NCBI GenBank assembly: GCA_016719165.1
Contig: JADKAJ010000008.1
Coordinates: forward strand, 1-64,000
DNA: 64,000 bases
Source of the DNA: Chitinophagaceae bacterium
GTDB lineage: Bacteria; Bacteroidota; Bacteroidia; Chitinophagales; Chitinophagaceae
Direction of reading: 5' to 3'
The translations under genes were made by a program, and so were the position numbers. The notes under the pieces are model-generated. The model was not told the DNA's origin and made no database searches. It saw nothing but the letters and a program-made list of their open reading frames with translations. Below are positions 8,897 to 18,036 of this stretch, piece after piece (position 1 is the first letter of the stretch; each line of letters begins with the position of its first letter).

Positions 8897-9773
8897 AATA
8901 GAGTTGTTTAAAATATTCAAAAGGCCCCGCACCTATATTGCCTTTGGCGCAATTGCTGCCATTGTTTTTCTGATACAGGTAGCATTGAAGTTTGATGGGA
9001 AATCTTATGTAGACCTGTTAATGAGTAACTTGTCAGGATCATTTGAATTCTCTGATGATTTTAAAGGGAAATTGCTTAATGGTTACCTGATCTGTTTCGT
9101 GATCCTTAATACATTACTGATCCAGATGCCCTTGCTCGTTGCATTAATTGCCGGCGATTCTATTGCCGGTGAAGCAAATATGGGAACATTAAGGCTATCC
9201 TTAACAAAGCCTGTAAGCCGTACCGAATATATGCTGGTAAAATTTGCAGCTTCAGTAGTATATACATTGGCATTATTGGTTTGGATGGCAGTGCTGGCTT
9301 TGTTTGGAAGTATGCTCTTGTTCGGAACCAATGACCTGGTGGTGCTGAGATCGGAAGGGATAGAACAAATGAAAAGCTTTGATGTGTTATGGCGGTATTT
9401 TGCAGCTTTTGGTTATGCGGCAGTAGCGCTTACTACCGTTTCGGCCCTGGCTTTTCTATTAAGTGTATTCGCTGAAAATTCTATCGGTCCGATAATAGCG
9501 ACTATGAGTATCGTAATTGTCTTTACTATTTTATCTGAAATGAATATTCCAATCTATGATACAACGGTGAAACCCTATTTGTTTACATCTCACATGGTAG
9601 CATGGAAAGGCTTTTTTTCCTATGTAAAGGCGGATGCGGAGGGCACTACCATCAATGGCAGTATTGAAAATTTACCGGCTGTATTAAAAAGCCTTGGAAT
9701 ATTGGTTGCTTATATTATCTTATTCTTTAGTACGGCTGTATGGGTATTCAGAAAAAAAGATATACTCACTTAA
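8880..9773 (+). CDS. ABC-2 type transporter permease
   Basis: 297 residues with six membrane segments (YIAFGAIAAIVFLIQVAL; LLIQMPLLVALIAGD; FAASVVYTLALLVWMAVLALFGSML; YFAAFGYAAVALTTVSALAFLLSV; GPIIATMSIVIVFTI; LGILVAYIILFFSTAVWVF). The motif GEANMGTLRLSLTKPVSR after segment two is typical of ABC-2 exporters of the NatB/bacitracin type. It starts inside the ATPase gene, so the two form one complex in the inner membrane. The exported substrate is unknown. A LolA-like periplasmic protein follows after 11 bases, which hints at a lipid or envelope role. Confidence 0.85.
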   Translation: MLKLLKIELFKIFKRPRTYIAFGAIAAIVFLIQVALKFDGKSYVDLLMSNLSGSFEFSDDFKGKLLNGYLICFVILNTLLIQMPLLVALIAGDSIAGEANMGTLRLSLTKPVSRTEYMLVKFAASVVYTLALLVWMAVLALFGSMLLFGTNDLVVLRSEGIEQMKSFDVLWRYFAAFGYAAVALTTVSALAFLLSVFAENSIGPIIATMSIVIVFTILSEMNIPIYDTTVKPYLFTSHMVAWKGFFSYVKADAEGTTINGSIENLPAVLKSLGILVAYIILFFSTAVWVFRKKDILT

Positions 9774-9784
9774 ATCCTGACAAA

Positions 9785-10474
9785 ATGAAAAACATTCTTT
9801 TTTTTATCTTTTTTATGTGCGGGGCATTTGTGACAAAAGCACAGACAGCCGAAAAGGTTATTAATAATGTGAAGTCAAAGCTGGAAAAAGTGAATGATTA
9901 TGAGGCCAGCGGCAAAATGAAAACCAATGTGATTTTTATTAAGGCACCAATAGCTAATGTTAAAGTGTATTATAAAAAACCTAATAAGCTCAGGATAAAT
10001 AATGAAAATGGTATTTCCTTTATTCCCAAAGGATCGGTGAATATCAACCTGAATAATATTTTTATCAATACCACCGGATTCGACATCATTGATGTCGGGA
10101 AAGAGGCAGGTTCGAATCTCCGTATCATCAAGCTGCTTCCCAAAGATGATAATGCAGAGGTGGTCTTGTCTACATTATATATTGATGAAGCGCTTTCCTT
10201 GATTAAAAAGGCAAAAACCACGACAAAAGAAAATGGCACTTATGAACTGGAGATGACATACGGGAAGTATGCAGCGTACGGCCTGGCCGATAAAGTGAAT
10301 TTTTCTTTCAACACAAAAGATTATAAATTACCCAAGGGCATTACGTTTGATTATGATGATGGGTCTAAAAAAGCTGAACCTGCCAATAAATTGAAAAATA
10401 AAAAGGGTAAGGTTGAAATTGTGTATTCCGTTTACAGTATTAATAAAGGGGTGCCTGATTCTGTTTTCAATTAA
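9785..10474 (+). CDS. Exported LolA-like protein
   Basis: 229 residues starting at MKNILFFIFFMCGAFVTKAQ, a clear signal peptide; an upstream in-frame start at 9740 lies inside the permease gene and is not used. The mature part (VINNVKSKLEKVNDYEASGK ... KVYYKKPNKLRI ... YIDEALSLIKKA) has the outline of the LolA/LppX half-barrel fold that binds lipid or acylated proteins. It is the last gene of the ABC operon and ends three bases before the convergent pdxA gene. It probably works in the periplasm with the exporter. The family assignment rests on pattern only. Confidence 0.65.
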   Translation: MKNILFFIFFMCGAFVTKAQTAEKVINNVKSKLEKVNDYEASGKMKTNVIFIKAPIANVKVYYKKPNKLRINNENGISFIPKGSVNINLNNIFINTTGFDIIDVGKEAGSNLRIIKLLPKDDNAEVVLSTLYIDEALSLIKKAKTTTKENGTYELEMTYGKYAAYGLADKVNFSFNTKDYKLPKGITFDYDDGSKKAEPANKLKNKKGKVEIVYSVYSINKGVPDSVFN

Positions 10475-10477
10475 AGT

Positions 10478-11563
10478 TTAGCCTTCTTCAATTATCTCAT
10501 CTTTAGCATTAGCCAATATAGCCGGTGTCATTTTTCGTAAGGGGTTTTTCCGGCTTTCTTCATAGCCGTTTCTGCGGTTAAAAATATCAATGCATTCAAA
10601 AAGGGCAGTCAGGAAAGACGAAGTGTCTGCCTTGTCCTTGCCGGCGATATCAAATGCTACCCCGTGGTCAGGAGAGGTTCTTATGGAAGGCAATCCGGCA
10701 GTGTAGTTTACACCTTCACCGGTGGACAGTGTTTTAAAAGGAATCAGCCCCTGGTCATGGTACATAGCCAATACCGCATCAAATTTTTCAAAACTGCGAC
10801 GGGCAAAGAAAGCATCGGCACTATATGGTCCGATAACGAGTAAATTATTATTCTTGGCCTCTTTAATGGCAGGTTTGATGATCATTTCTTCTTCATTTCC
10901 AATCAGGCCTTCATCACCTGCATGCGGATTTAATCCCAATACTGCAATACGGGGTTTATCAATACCAAAATCTTTTTGAAGACTCTGGTTGATGATTTTT
11001 AGTTTGCTGATGATATTTTCTTTGGTAATATGTTTGGCAATTTCATTGACGGAAACATGTTCGGTTACCAGCGCCACCCTAAAATCTCCGGCGCAAAGCA
11101 TCATGACCACATCATTCACCCCGAAAATATTCTTCAGGTAGGGAGTGTGCCCGGTAAAATTGAATTCAGGGGATTGAATATTTTTTTTGTGTATGGGTGC
11201 GGTCAGCAGCCCATCAATTTGCTTTTGTTTCAGTGCGGCTACAGCGGTTTGTAAAGAGAGCACTGCATATTTACCGCCCACATCAGTCAGTTGGCCCGGA
11301 GTGATAGCTACTTCTTCTTCCCAGCAATTAAAGACATTAATCTGTTTTTGGTTGATGCGGGAAAAATCTTTTATCTGCTGGAAACTAAAATTGACCTCCG
11401 GGATAGATTTCCGGTAAAAATTAATGGCTTTACCCGAAGCAAAGATGATGGGTGTGCAGTGCTCAAGGATGCGGTTATCAGAGAACGTTTTAATGATCAG
11501 TTCAATACCAATGCCATTCAGGTCGCCGCAGGAAATACCAATTACTGGTTTATGTTGACTCAT
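10478..11563 (-). CDS. pdxA: 4-hydroxythreonine-4-phosphate dehydrogenase PdxA
   Basis: 361 residues matching PdxA throughout. It oxidises 4-phosphohydroxy-L-threonine with NAD in the DXP-dependent route to pyridoxal 5'-phosphate. Visible family marks are the N-terminus PVIGISCGDLNGIGIELI, the metal/substrate region LLTAPIHKK...FTGHTPYLKN, ALNPHAG-type LGLNPHAGDEG, and MYHDQGLIPFK with the following histidine/aspartate ligands (SPDHGVAFDIAGKD). The length is normal. Convergent with the LolA-like gene, with no room for a separate terminator, so the transcripts may overlap. It acts in the cytoplasm as a homodimer. Confidence 0.95.
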   Translation of the reverse strand: MSQHKPVIGISCGDLNGIGIELIIKTFSDNRILEHCTPIIFASGKAINFYRKSIPEVNFSFQQIKDFSRINQKQINVFNCWEEEVAITPGQLTDVGGKYAVLSLQTAVAALKQKQIDGLLTAPIHKKNIQSPEFNFTGHTPYLKNIFGVNDVVMMLCAGDFRVALVTEHVSVNEIAKHITKENIISKLKIINQSLQKDFGIDKPRIAVLGLNPHAGDEGLIGNEEEMIIKPAIKEAKNNNLLVIGPYSADAFFARRSFEKFDAVLAMYHDQGLIPFKTLSTGEGVNYTAGLPSIRTSPDHGVAFDIAGKDKADTSSFLTALFECIDIFNRRNGYEESRKNPLRKMTPAILANAKDEIIEEG

Positions 11564-11844
11564 ATCGTTCAGATTATCAGTAAAAATAGTGATTTATCAT
11601 GAACCGTTTTTGAGGTCTTTTTCGTAAAAATACCAGGCGCCTTTGTATGATTTACGAGGACGGTTTGTACTTGTACTTTATTATCGCTGAAACTTTACGA
11701 AAGCGTTGTATTTCTAAGTAAATACTCTCATTTTAGCGTACGAAAATCGTGTGTCCGGGATAGTAAGTAGTTGATGAGCAGTGAGGACAGGCGATTTTAA
11801 TCAAAAGCCAATATTTAGAAAAACCAGTATCCAAACTCTGTCTC
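11564..11844. other. Divergent intergenic region, pdxA / T9SS protein
   Basis: 281 bases holding the upstream regions of two divergent genes. I see no exact TAnnTTTG box on either strand, no RNA gene and no strong inverted repeat. Confidence 0.4.
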
Positions 11845-14469
11845 ATGAAAAATCGTTATTTCCTGCTGATTGCTTCTGCAATTTGTTTATTTACAACTAT
11901 TGAAAAAGCTGCTGCGCAATGTCCGGGAGGATATACACAATCTCAGTTGAATTGGGATTGGTTAGATTTTTTACCCTCAACTGGAGCAATTTATACTGAT
12001 TGGTATGATTCTCCATTACCTTCTACAAGAGCCTATAGCCAGACCTTCAGTATGGGTACCAGGAGAGTCCAGTTTACGATGGCATCTACAAGCAATTTTA
12101 CACTGAATGGAGAAAATGCCACTAATACTGCCCATCCCGGAAGCTTCGCTACAGCAGGAGACGATGTACAGTTTACAACAACTACTAACAGTAATCGAAC
12201 TATAACCATAACTTTTGATACCGAAGTAACAAATGTCAAGTTTTCATTATTTGATCTGGATAATAGTCAGCGAGTTACGATCGCTGCAACAAATGCAGCA
12301 TCTGTCTCGGTGCCTGCATTACTAACAACGGCAAATGTCTCGTCAGGAATAGTAATAGTTGGACAGCAAGCTACTGGACCTGGAAGTGGATATAATAATA
12401 ATAATAATAATGGGACTTTGAATGTTCAAATATTAGGGCCTGTACAAACTATTACACTTACATTAAGTAATGCCGGTGGTGATATTTGGCTTTCAGATAT
12501 TGATGCATGTGTTACGGGTAACTTTCCTTCCAACTGGCGGAATGTAAGCCGTCCATTTACCGGTATGCCAGCTTATATTTTAACTGTTGTAAACAACAGA
12601 TTCCTCTTAGTAGATCCTGCTACTGGCAAAGCAAAGGATCTTTTTACAGATCCGAGTCATACTAACATGAATGGAATGGGTTATGATCCAGTAAATAGAA
12701 TTTTGTATTATACTCATAGTTTAACAGGATCTCCAAGTAACACCCGTACAATTTATAAATATAATGTTGATGCAGAAACGATAGGTGTGTTTATAAATGA
12801 TGTTAGATCTGCTCCGTTAAATATTCCCATTTATGAACCTGGTGTAACATCTGGATCTGCCAGTTTTTATAACGGATCTCTGTACTTTGGGGTTGAGGCG
12901 TCAAACTCTGCAAGAACTTCGGGAAGAGAAAATACCGTTTGGAAGATAGATATGGATGCTTCTCAAAATCCTTTAAGGGCAAGCCAGGTTTATGCTTCAA
13001 GAGTGGATAGTAATATCAGCGGAAATAATCGTTTAATTCATGATTGGGCGGATATTGGGGTGACTAATGGAATAATATATGACTTTGATGGCGCCGGAAC
13101 AGGAACTGCAAACCTTGACACGATGTATTATCATTTTAATATGATGTCGGGGCAAAGAGTACAGTTCGCTCCAAATGGGCCGGGCAATATAGGTCCGAAA
13201 CAAGTAGCTATAGACTGGCAGGAAAATGTTTATAATATGGGATCCATTCCTGTAAGTTCTGCTGGTGCATCAACTGCAGTTGGTTTTATAGCACCTTATA
13301 ATTACAATGGTACCATTGACCAGGCAAATACCAGATTGGTATATACAATGCCGGGTACGGTTTATATAACTGGAAGCTGGGGTGATTGCAGCGAGGCTTT
13401 CCGGCCTACTTGTGATTTTGGTGATGCTCCCGCAACTTATGACCCTGATATTTGGAGCCCTGCAGTACATGAACGGGATAACGATATACGAATCGGTGCT
13501 ACCTGGGATAGAGAATGGTTGAAAAGAGGTGTAACGGGAATTGAAGATATTGATGATGGTCTGGCTTATGCACCGATTATGGCGCCCGGTGGTGGCGGAT
13601 ATGTTACGCAGGTATCTGTTTACAATAATAAGGGAGTAAATGCTAATTTAATTGCCTGGCTTGATTACAATGGGAATGGTGTTTTTGATGCCAGCGAAGC
13701 AATTACACCAATTACAGTTCCTTCTTCTGCGTCCTCACAAAATTTTTGGTTATACTGGCCGGTTACAACAAATACTTTTATAAATGGTCAGCATACCTAT
13801 TTACGGATACGGATTACAACAGGAGCAATGACAGCAGCTAATCCTACAGGATACTATGAAGATGGAGAAACGGAGGATTATAGGATTCCTGTTGATAATT
13901 TTCCATTGTCAGCTAATCTGCTTTCATTTAATGCTAGTGTTATAAACAACGATAATGTAGAACTTTCCTGGAAAACATCAGGGGAAGAAAATTTAGCTGG
14001 TTTTGAATTACAGAGAAGCTCTGATAATAATAACTGGACAACATTAGAAATGGTCAGTGCAAAAGGTAATGGCACTACGGGTACAACTATTTACAGTTAT
14101 AATGATCTGCATCCATTAGCCGGAACCTCTTTCTACCGGCTTAGATTGTTTAGTGCTGATGGCAAATACAAGTTTAGCGACATCAGGACTGTGTCTATAC
14201 AAAAATCATTTTATGAAGTAAACGCATTTCCCAATCCTGCCACTGAAAAAATTACTGTAAAAATAAATACAGTACAACGGCTTACTGCCACAGTTAGCCT
14301 GGTTGATATAAGTGGCAGAATCGTTTATTCAAAGCCACAAACACTAAACCGTGGATTAAATATGTTTGAAGTTCCGCTTTCATCTGTTTCAGGAAACGGT
14401 GTGTATGTGCTTCAAATACAATCCAATGAAGATTTCTATAAACAGCGTATCGTAGTTATTAAAAGATAA
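11845..14469 (+). CDS. Secreted GEVED-domain protein with T9SS type A sorting domain
   Basis: 874 residues. Signal peptide MKNRYFLLIASAICLFTTIEKAAAQ, then a beta-rich domain to about residue 225. A propeller-like stretch with SMP/YVTN-type features follows (NRFLLVDPATGKAKDLF ... MGYDPVNRILYYT). A GEVED domain spans about 525-685 (CDFGDAPATYDPDIW ... GIEDIDDGLA ... AWLDYNGNGVFDASE ... YYEDGETEDYRIPV). Then an FN3-like module (VELSWKTSGEENLAGFELQR), and a sorting domain in the last 80 residues (NAFPNPATEKITVKI ... GVYVLQIQSNEDFYKQRIVVIK). It is carried across the outer membrane by the type IX system and anchored or released. The GEVED repeat is common in surface adhesins and enzymes of this phylum; substrate unknown. 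Confidence 0.85.
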   Translation: MKNRYFLLIASAICLFTTIEKAAAQCPGGYTQSQLNWDWLDFLPSTGAIYTDWYDSPLPSTRAYSQTFSMGTRRVQFTMASTSNFTLNGENATNTAHPGSFATAGDDVQFTTTTNSNRTITITFDTEVTNVKFSLFDLDNSQRVTIAATNAASVSVPALLTTANVSSGIVIVGQQATGPGSGYNNNNNNGTLNVQILGPVQTITLTLSNAGGDIWLSDIDACVTGNFPSNWRNVSRPFTGMPAYILTVVNNRFLLVDPATGKAKDLFTDPSHTNMNGMGYDPVNRILYYTHSLTGSPSNTRTIYKYNVDAETIGVFINDVRSAPLNIPIYEPGVTSGSASFYNGSLYFGVEASNSARTSGRENTVWKIDMDASQNPLRASQVYASRVDSNISGNNRLIHDWADIGVTNGIIYDFDGAGTGTANLDTMYYHFNMMSGQRVQFAPNGPGNIGPKQVAIDWQENVYNMGSIPVSSAGASTAVGFIAPYNYNGTIDQANTRLVYTMPGTVYITGSWGDCSEAFRPTCDFGDAPATYDPDIWSPAVHERDNDIRIGATWDREWLKRGVTGIEDIDDGLAYAPIMAPGGGGYVTQVSVYNNKGVNANLIAWLDYNGNGVFDASEAITPITVPSSASSQNFWLYWPVTTNTFINGQHTYLRIRITTGAMTAANPTGYYEDGETEDYRIPVDNFPLSANLLSFNASVINNDNVELSWKTSGEENLAGFELQRSSDNNNWTTLEMVSAKGNGTTGTTIYSYNDLHPLAGTSFYRLRLFSADGKYKFSDIRTVSIQKSFYEVNAFPNPATEKITVKINTVQRLTATVSLVDISGRIVYSKPQTLNRGLNMFEVPLSSVSGNGVYVLQIQSNEDFYKQRIVVIKR

Positions 14470-14509
14470 ATCCAAAATCCAACCCACTTTTATTAGAAAA
14501 AAATGTCTT

Positions 14510-17305
14510 ATGAAGCCACTAAAAGCGACTCTTTTATTCATTGCCGGTATATTACTTTTTGTAAATGCTGATTCTCAGGAAAAATATAGTGCAGTTAAAA
14601 TTTATCCTCCTGCAGACCTGAAAGCCCGTGCAGAACTACTTGGATTACTGGAAGTAGATCACCTGCATGATAACAATGGGTATATAAAAACCGAAATAAG
14701 TGAAACTGCATTGAGTAAACTTCGGGCAAGCGGTTACGCTTATGAAGTTGTTGTTAATGATGTTGCAGATAATCTGCAGCGACAAAACCAGGAGTATTTT
14801 CATGCAAGAAGCCAGGGCTTGATTAATATAGATGGTACACCTACAGCAGCAGGCTATGGCAGGGTAGCATTTGAGCAACCTGGTACAACAGTGGGTAATA
14901 TTATTGTAACGCCATCAGCCTTCCAGGTTCAAACAGGATCTCCTAACCTTGGGGGATATTATACGTTTGCTCAAATGAATGCAGCGATGGATGCTCTCGT
15001 TGCTACATACCCGTCATTGGCATCTAAAACTTCAATAGGTACCACGGTAGAAGGGAGAAATATCTGGTGTATCAAAATCTCTGATAATGTAACTACAGAT
15101 GAAGCTAATGAACCAGAAGTCCTATACATAGGATTACAGCATGCAAGGGAAGCAATCGGAGGCTCCAGTATGATTTTTTTAATGCAGTATCTGTGTGAAA
15201 GATATGCAGCTGATTCCCGAATTAAAGACTTAGTTGACAATAGGGAAGTATTTATCATACCTTGTATGAATCCGGACGGTTGGGAGTATAACCGGTCAAC
15301 CAATCCTACAGGTGGTGGAATGTGGAGGAAAAATCGTCGTCCTAACGGGGGTTCTTCATACGGAGTAGATCTTAATAGAAATTGGGGGATTGATTGGGGT
15401 AATTGTTCTGGAGCATCTGCAAGTTGTGGCTCCTCAACAAGTACATCAGATACATACTATGGACCTTCTGTTTTTTCTGAACCGGAAACAGAGTCAATCA
15501 GGGCATTTACAAAGACGAGAAACTTTGTAGCCATGATAGATCAACATGCGTATGGGCCTTATTATTCGTTACCTTTTGGAAGACCAACGTTACATACAGG
15601 CCCCGATGACCTGAGTACAATGGAACGTAATTATTACACACATATACCTGCGTTGATGGGTAAATACAACGGAATGAGGGCCGGTAACAGCCCCCAATCA
15701 GTGGGTTATGAAGTTGCTGGTGGCGTTAAGGACTGGATGTTAAGAGGTGAAATCGGAGTAGGTACTAAAGGAAGAGTTTTTGGAATGACTGGTGAAGGAG
15801 GGTATGGTGCTGCAGCAGTTACTTTCTGGCCTGCAGCTGCCCAAATTGTCAACCTTTGTAAAGGAATGGTTTACCAGAACCTACAGCTGTTATATGCTGC
15901 CGGTTCTTACGTAGATCTGCAGGATATGACGGATATAGGATTGACAACAACGTCTGGAAACATATCATTTAAAGTTAAAAGAATCGGTCTTACCGATGCC
16001 CCGGTAACAGTAACAGCTATACCAATTTCAAATATTTCTTTTGGTTCGCCTGTAACTGTAAATACATTACCGAACTACTACGACTCTCATACGGGTAATA
16101 TTAATTATACACTTCCAGTTGGGATAACTAATGGTCAAAGGATACAGTTTGCCTGGAGGGTGCAAACGACGGGGTATACTTATTATGATACAATTACAAA
16201 ATTCTACAACCCGACTGTTATGTTTTCAGATAATATGGAGAGCGGATCTGTAGGAACAAATTGGGTTGTATCATCAGGATGGAATTACGTAGTCGATAGT
16301 GGGTATACTGCAAGCAGAGCATTAACAGAATCACCTGGCACAAGCTACCCTTCAGGAGTAACTACAGCGAGAACTGCAAGATATAATGGAACATTAAATT
16401 TGCTGGATGCAACGGCTGCTTTTATTACGTTTCAAACAAGACACAGGGCTGAAAACTTTAGGGATAAGCTTCAATTACAGGTTTCGATAAACGGTTCAAC
16501 CTGGACTGCCATAGCAGGAAAAACTACAATTCAGGAGCCGGGCACACTAGAGGGCAGTACTATTAATGGCCAGCCTTCGTTAACTGGTATAAAAGATGAC
16601 TGGGTAAATGAAGTGTTTAACCTTGCAGCTTATTTGGGTCAGCCATCGGTACAGTTTAGGTTTGCATTTACCTCTGATGCCAGTTCAAGTTTTTGGGCTG
16701 CCCAGGATGAAGGATTTTATATTGATAATTTGAAAGTAATCAAAAGCTCAGCGCCTTTATTTACGTTGGCAGTTAATTATATTTCGTTTACTGGTAAAAT
16801 GCTTCCATCGGAGGAAGTTCTGCTGGAGTGGCAAGCAGAGATTGATAATGATCACAGTCATTTTGAGGTCGAAAAGTCTGCAGATGCAAGAGACTTTACT
16901 GCTATAGGCAGAGTTGAAGGAAACAACCTCTTTAATTTCACCGACAGTAATCCTTTTACAGGCAATAATTATTATAGATTGAAGGGAGTTGATTTCAATG
17001 GTGATATTAAGTATAGTAAGGTTATTAATGTTGTATACAATACCGGCAAAATACTGTTTATGTATCCAAATCCTGTGCAAGACGAACTTACAGTAAGACT
17101 TAAGAGTCAGTCTGAATCAAAAATGCTGATAATTACAGTATCCGACCTTGCAGGAAGACAAATGCTAACCAATCAGTTTCGAATTAGTAGTCAGAATAGT
17201 AATTTCACAATTAACTGCAGCAATCTTAAACCTCAAGTTTATATTTTAAGAATTGTGGATACAAATGGAGAAGTTTTAGATACACAAAAATTTCTGAAAC
17301 AATAA
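14510..17305 (+). CDS. Secreted zinc carboxypeptidase (M14) with T9SS sorting domain
   Basis: 931 residues. A signal peptide (LLFIAGILLFVNADS) and a propeptide-like region extend to about residue 150, then an M14 domain to about 465. Zinc ligands are visible as H211-x-x-E214 (QHAREAIG) and H346 (DQHAYGPYYSLPFG). Substrate-binding residues lie in NPDGWEYN and GVDLNRNW. The likely catalytic Glu is E429 (MTGEGGYG). After the peptidase come a beta-sandwich of MAM/jelly-roll type (DNMESGSVGTNWVVSSGW ... FYIDNLKVI), an FN3-like module and a type A sorting domain (MYPNPVQDELTVRL). It removes C-terminal residues from peptides outside the cell. It follows the GEVED gene by 40 bases and is closed by a terminator, so the two may be one operon. 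Confidence 0.92.
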   Translation: MKPLKATLLFIAGILLFVNADSQEKYSAVKIYPPADLKARAELLGLLEVDHLHDNNGYIKTEISETALSKLRASGYAYEVVVNDVADNLQRQNQEYFHARSQGLINIDGTPTAAGYGRVAFEQPGTTVGNIIVTPSAFQVQTGSPNLGGYYTFAQMNAAMDALVATYPSLASKTSIGTTVEGRNIWCIKISDNVTTDEANEPEVLYIGLQHAREAIGGSSMIFLMQYLCERYAADSRIKDLVDNREVFIIPCMNPDGWEYNRSTNPTGGGMWRKNRRPNGGSSYGVDLNRNWGIDWGNCSGASASCGSSTSTSDTYYGPSVFSEPETESIRAFTKTRNFVAMIDQHAYGPYYSLPFGRPTLHTGPDDLSTMERNYYTHIPALMGKYNGMRAGNSPQSVGYEVAGGVKDWMLRGEIGVGTKGRVFGMTGEGGYGAAAVTFWPAAAQIVNLCKGMVYQNLQLLYAAGSYVDLQDMTDIGLTTTSGNISFKVKRIGLTDAPVTVTAIPISNISFGSPVTVNTLPNYYDSHTGNINYTLPVGITNGQRIQFAWRVQTTGYTYYDTITKFYNPTVMFSDNMESGSVGTNWVVSSGWNYVVDSGYTASRALTESPGTSYPSGVTTARTARYNGTLNLLDATAAFITFQTRHRAENFRDKLQLQVSINGSTWTAIAGKTTIQEPGTLEGSTINGQPSLTGIKDDWVNEVFNLAAYLGQPSVQFRFAFTSDASSSFWAAQDEGFYIDNLKVIKSSAPLFTLAVNYISFTGKMLPSEEVLLEWQAEIDNDHSHFEVEKSADARDFTAIGRVEGNNLFNFTDSNPFTGNNYYRLKGVDFNGDIKYSKVINVVYNTGKILFMYPNPVQDELTVRLKSQSESKMLIITVSDLAGRQMLTNQFRISSQNSNFTINCSNLKPQVYILRIVDTNGEVLDTQKFLKQ

Positions 17306-17354
17306 TTATGTGATTACAACTTATAGCTGGTTATTACCGCAGGTAATACCTGCA

Positions 17355-17383
17355 AACCTCCTCTGCAAAGAGGAGGTTTTTTT
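17355..17383 (+). terminator. Rho-independent terminator
   Basis: AACCTCCTCT pairs with AGAGGAGGTT around GCAA, followed by a T run. The palindrome GCAGGTAATACCTGC at 17339-17353 lies just upstream. Confidence 0.9.
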
Positions 17384-17521
17384 ATATAGCACCGTATTTG
17401 CTGTAATTCGGGTGGTAGATGTTCTATAACCAGCATACAATTTTTCATGCTTAAATGGGCACTATTACCTTGTTACTGATAAGGTTCTGCTTTAATTTTA
17501 TGGCACTAAAAAACATATTTT

Positions 17522-17941
17522 ATGAAGACACAATTTTTTATAGCTTCTTTAGCTGCTTTAATTATCAATACAGGATTTATTACTGTTGCTGAGAATACAA
17601 GCCTTTCTCAAACTACTCCCGGAATAAAGGTTGACGTTAATCCGTCTTTTAATTTTTTCAGAACACACCGCCAGGGGCGGGCTGGCATTACTTCTACCTG
17701 GGGGCTTACATCCAGTACTGATGTATCCGCTTTTATAGTGGAAAGGACTTATGAAGATCCTGCAGACCCATATGCATACTGGGAAACAGTTTCAATGGTG
17801 CCCTGTACGAATGTAAGATCATACAAGTGCACCGACATGAATGTATTTCCTGGATATATCAGTTATAGGGTAAAAGCGACCATGGTAAATGGTAATGAAA
17901 TTTTTTCAGAAATATCCACTGTTCATATTATTAGTCATTGA
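17522..17941 (+). CDS. Small exported FN3-like protein
   Basis: 139 residues with a signal peptide (MKTQFFIASLAALIINTGFITVAEN). One domain resembles the FN3-like module of neighbouring T9SS proteins: WGLTSSTDVSAFIVERTYEDPADPYAYWETVSMVPC, then YRVKATMVNGNEIFSEISTVHI. Two cysteines (in VPCTN and YKCTD) could form a disulfide. No sorting tail, so it probably stays in the periplasm or leaves by another route. A hairpin follows. I know of no function. Confidence 0.7.
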   Translation: MKTQFFIASLAALIINTGFITVAENTSLSQTTPGIKVDVNPSFNFFRTHRQGRAGITSTWGLTSSTDVSAFIVERTYEDPADPYAYWETVSMVPCTNVRSYKCTDMNVFPGYISYRVKATMVNGNEIFSEISTVHIISH

Positions 17942-17954
17942 TCATCAAAATAGG

Positions 17955-17990
17955 TAACGGTAAAGTGTATACACCGTTATTTGTTTTCTC
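17955..17990 (+). terminator. Probable terminator hairpin
   Basis: TAACGGT (17955-17961) pairs with ACCGTTA (17973-17979), followed by TTTGTTTT. The loop contains GTGTATAC. It lies right after the FN3-like gene. Confidence 0.45.
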
Positions 17991-18036
17991 GCAGCGATCA
18001 GACCGGAGATTAGTTTGAACGAAAACAAGATTACCT

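Noticed and set aside
12391..12411. Trinucleotide run (ATA)n in the GEVED gene
   Set aside because: It encodes an Asn-rich loop in frame. Length change by slippage is possible but would stay in frame, so it gives no on/off switch.
17326..17434. GCTGGTTAT (17326-17334) and ATAACCAGC (17426-17434) as long inverted repeat
   Set aside because: Nine-base arms 90 bases apart with a strong terminator in between; more likely chance.
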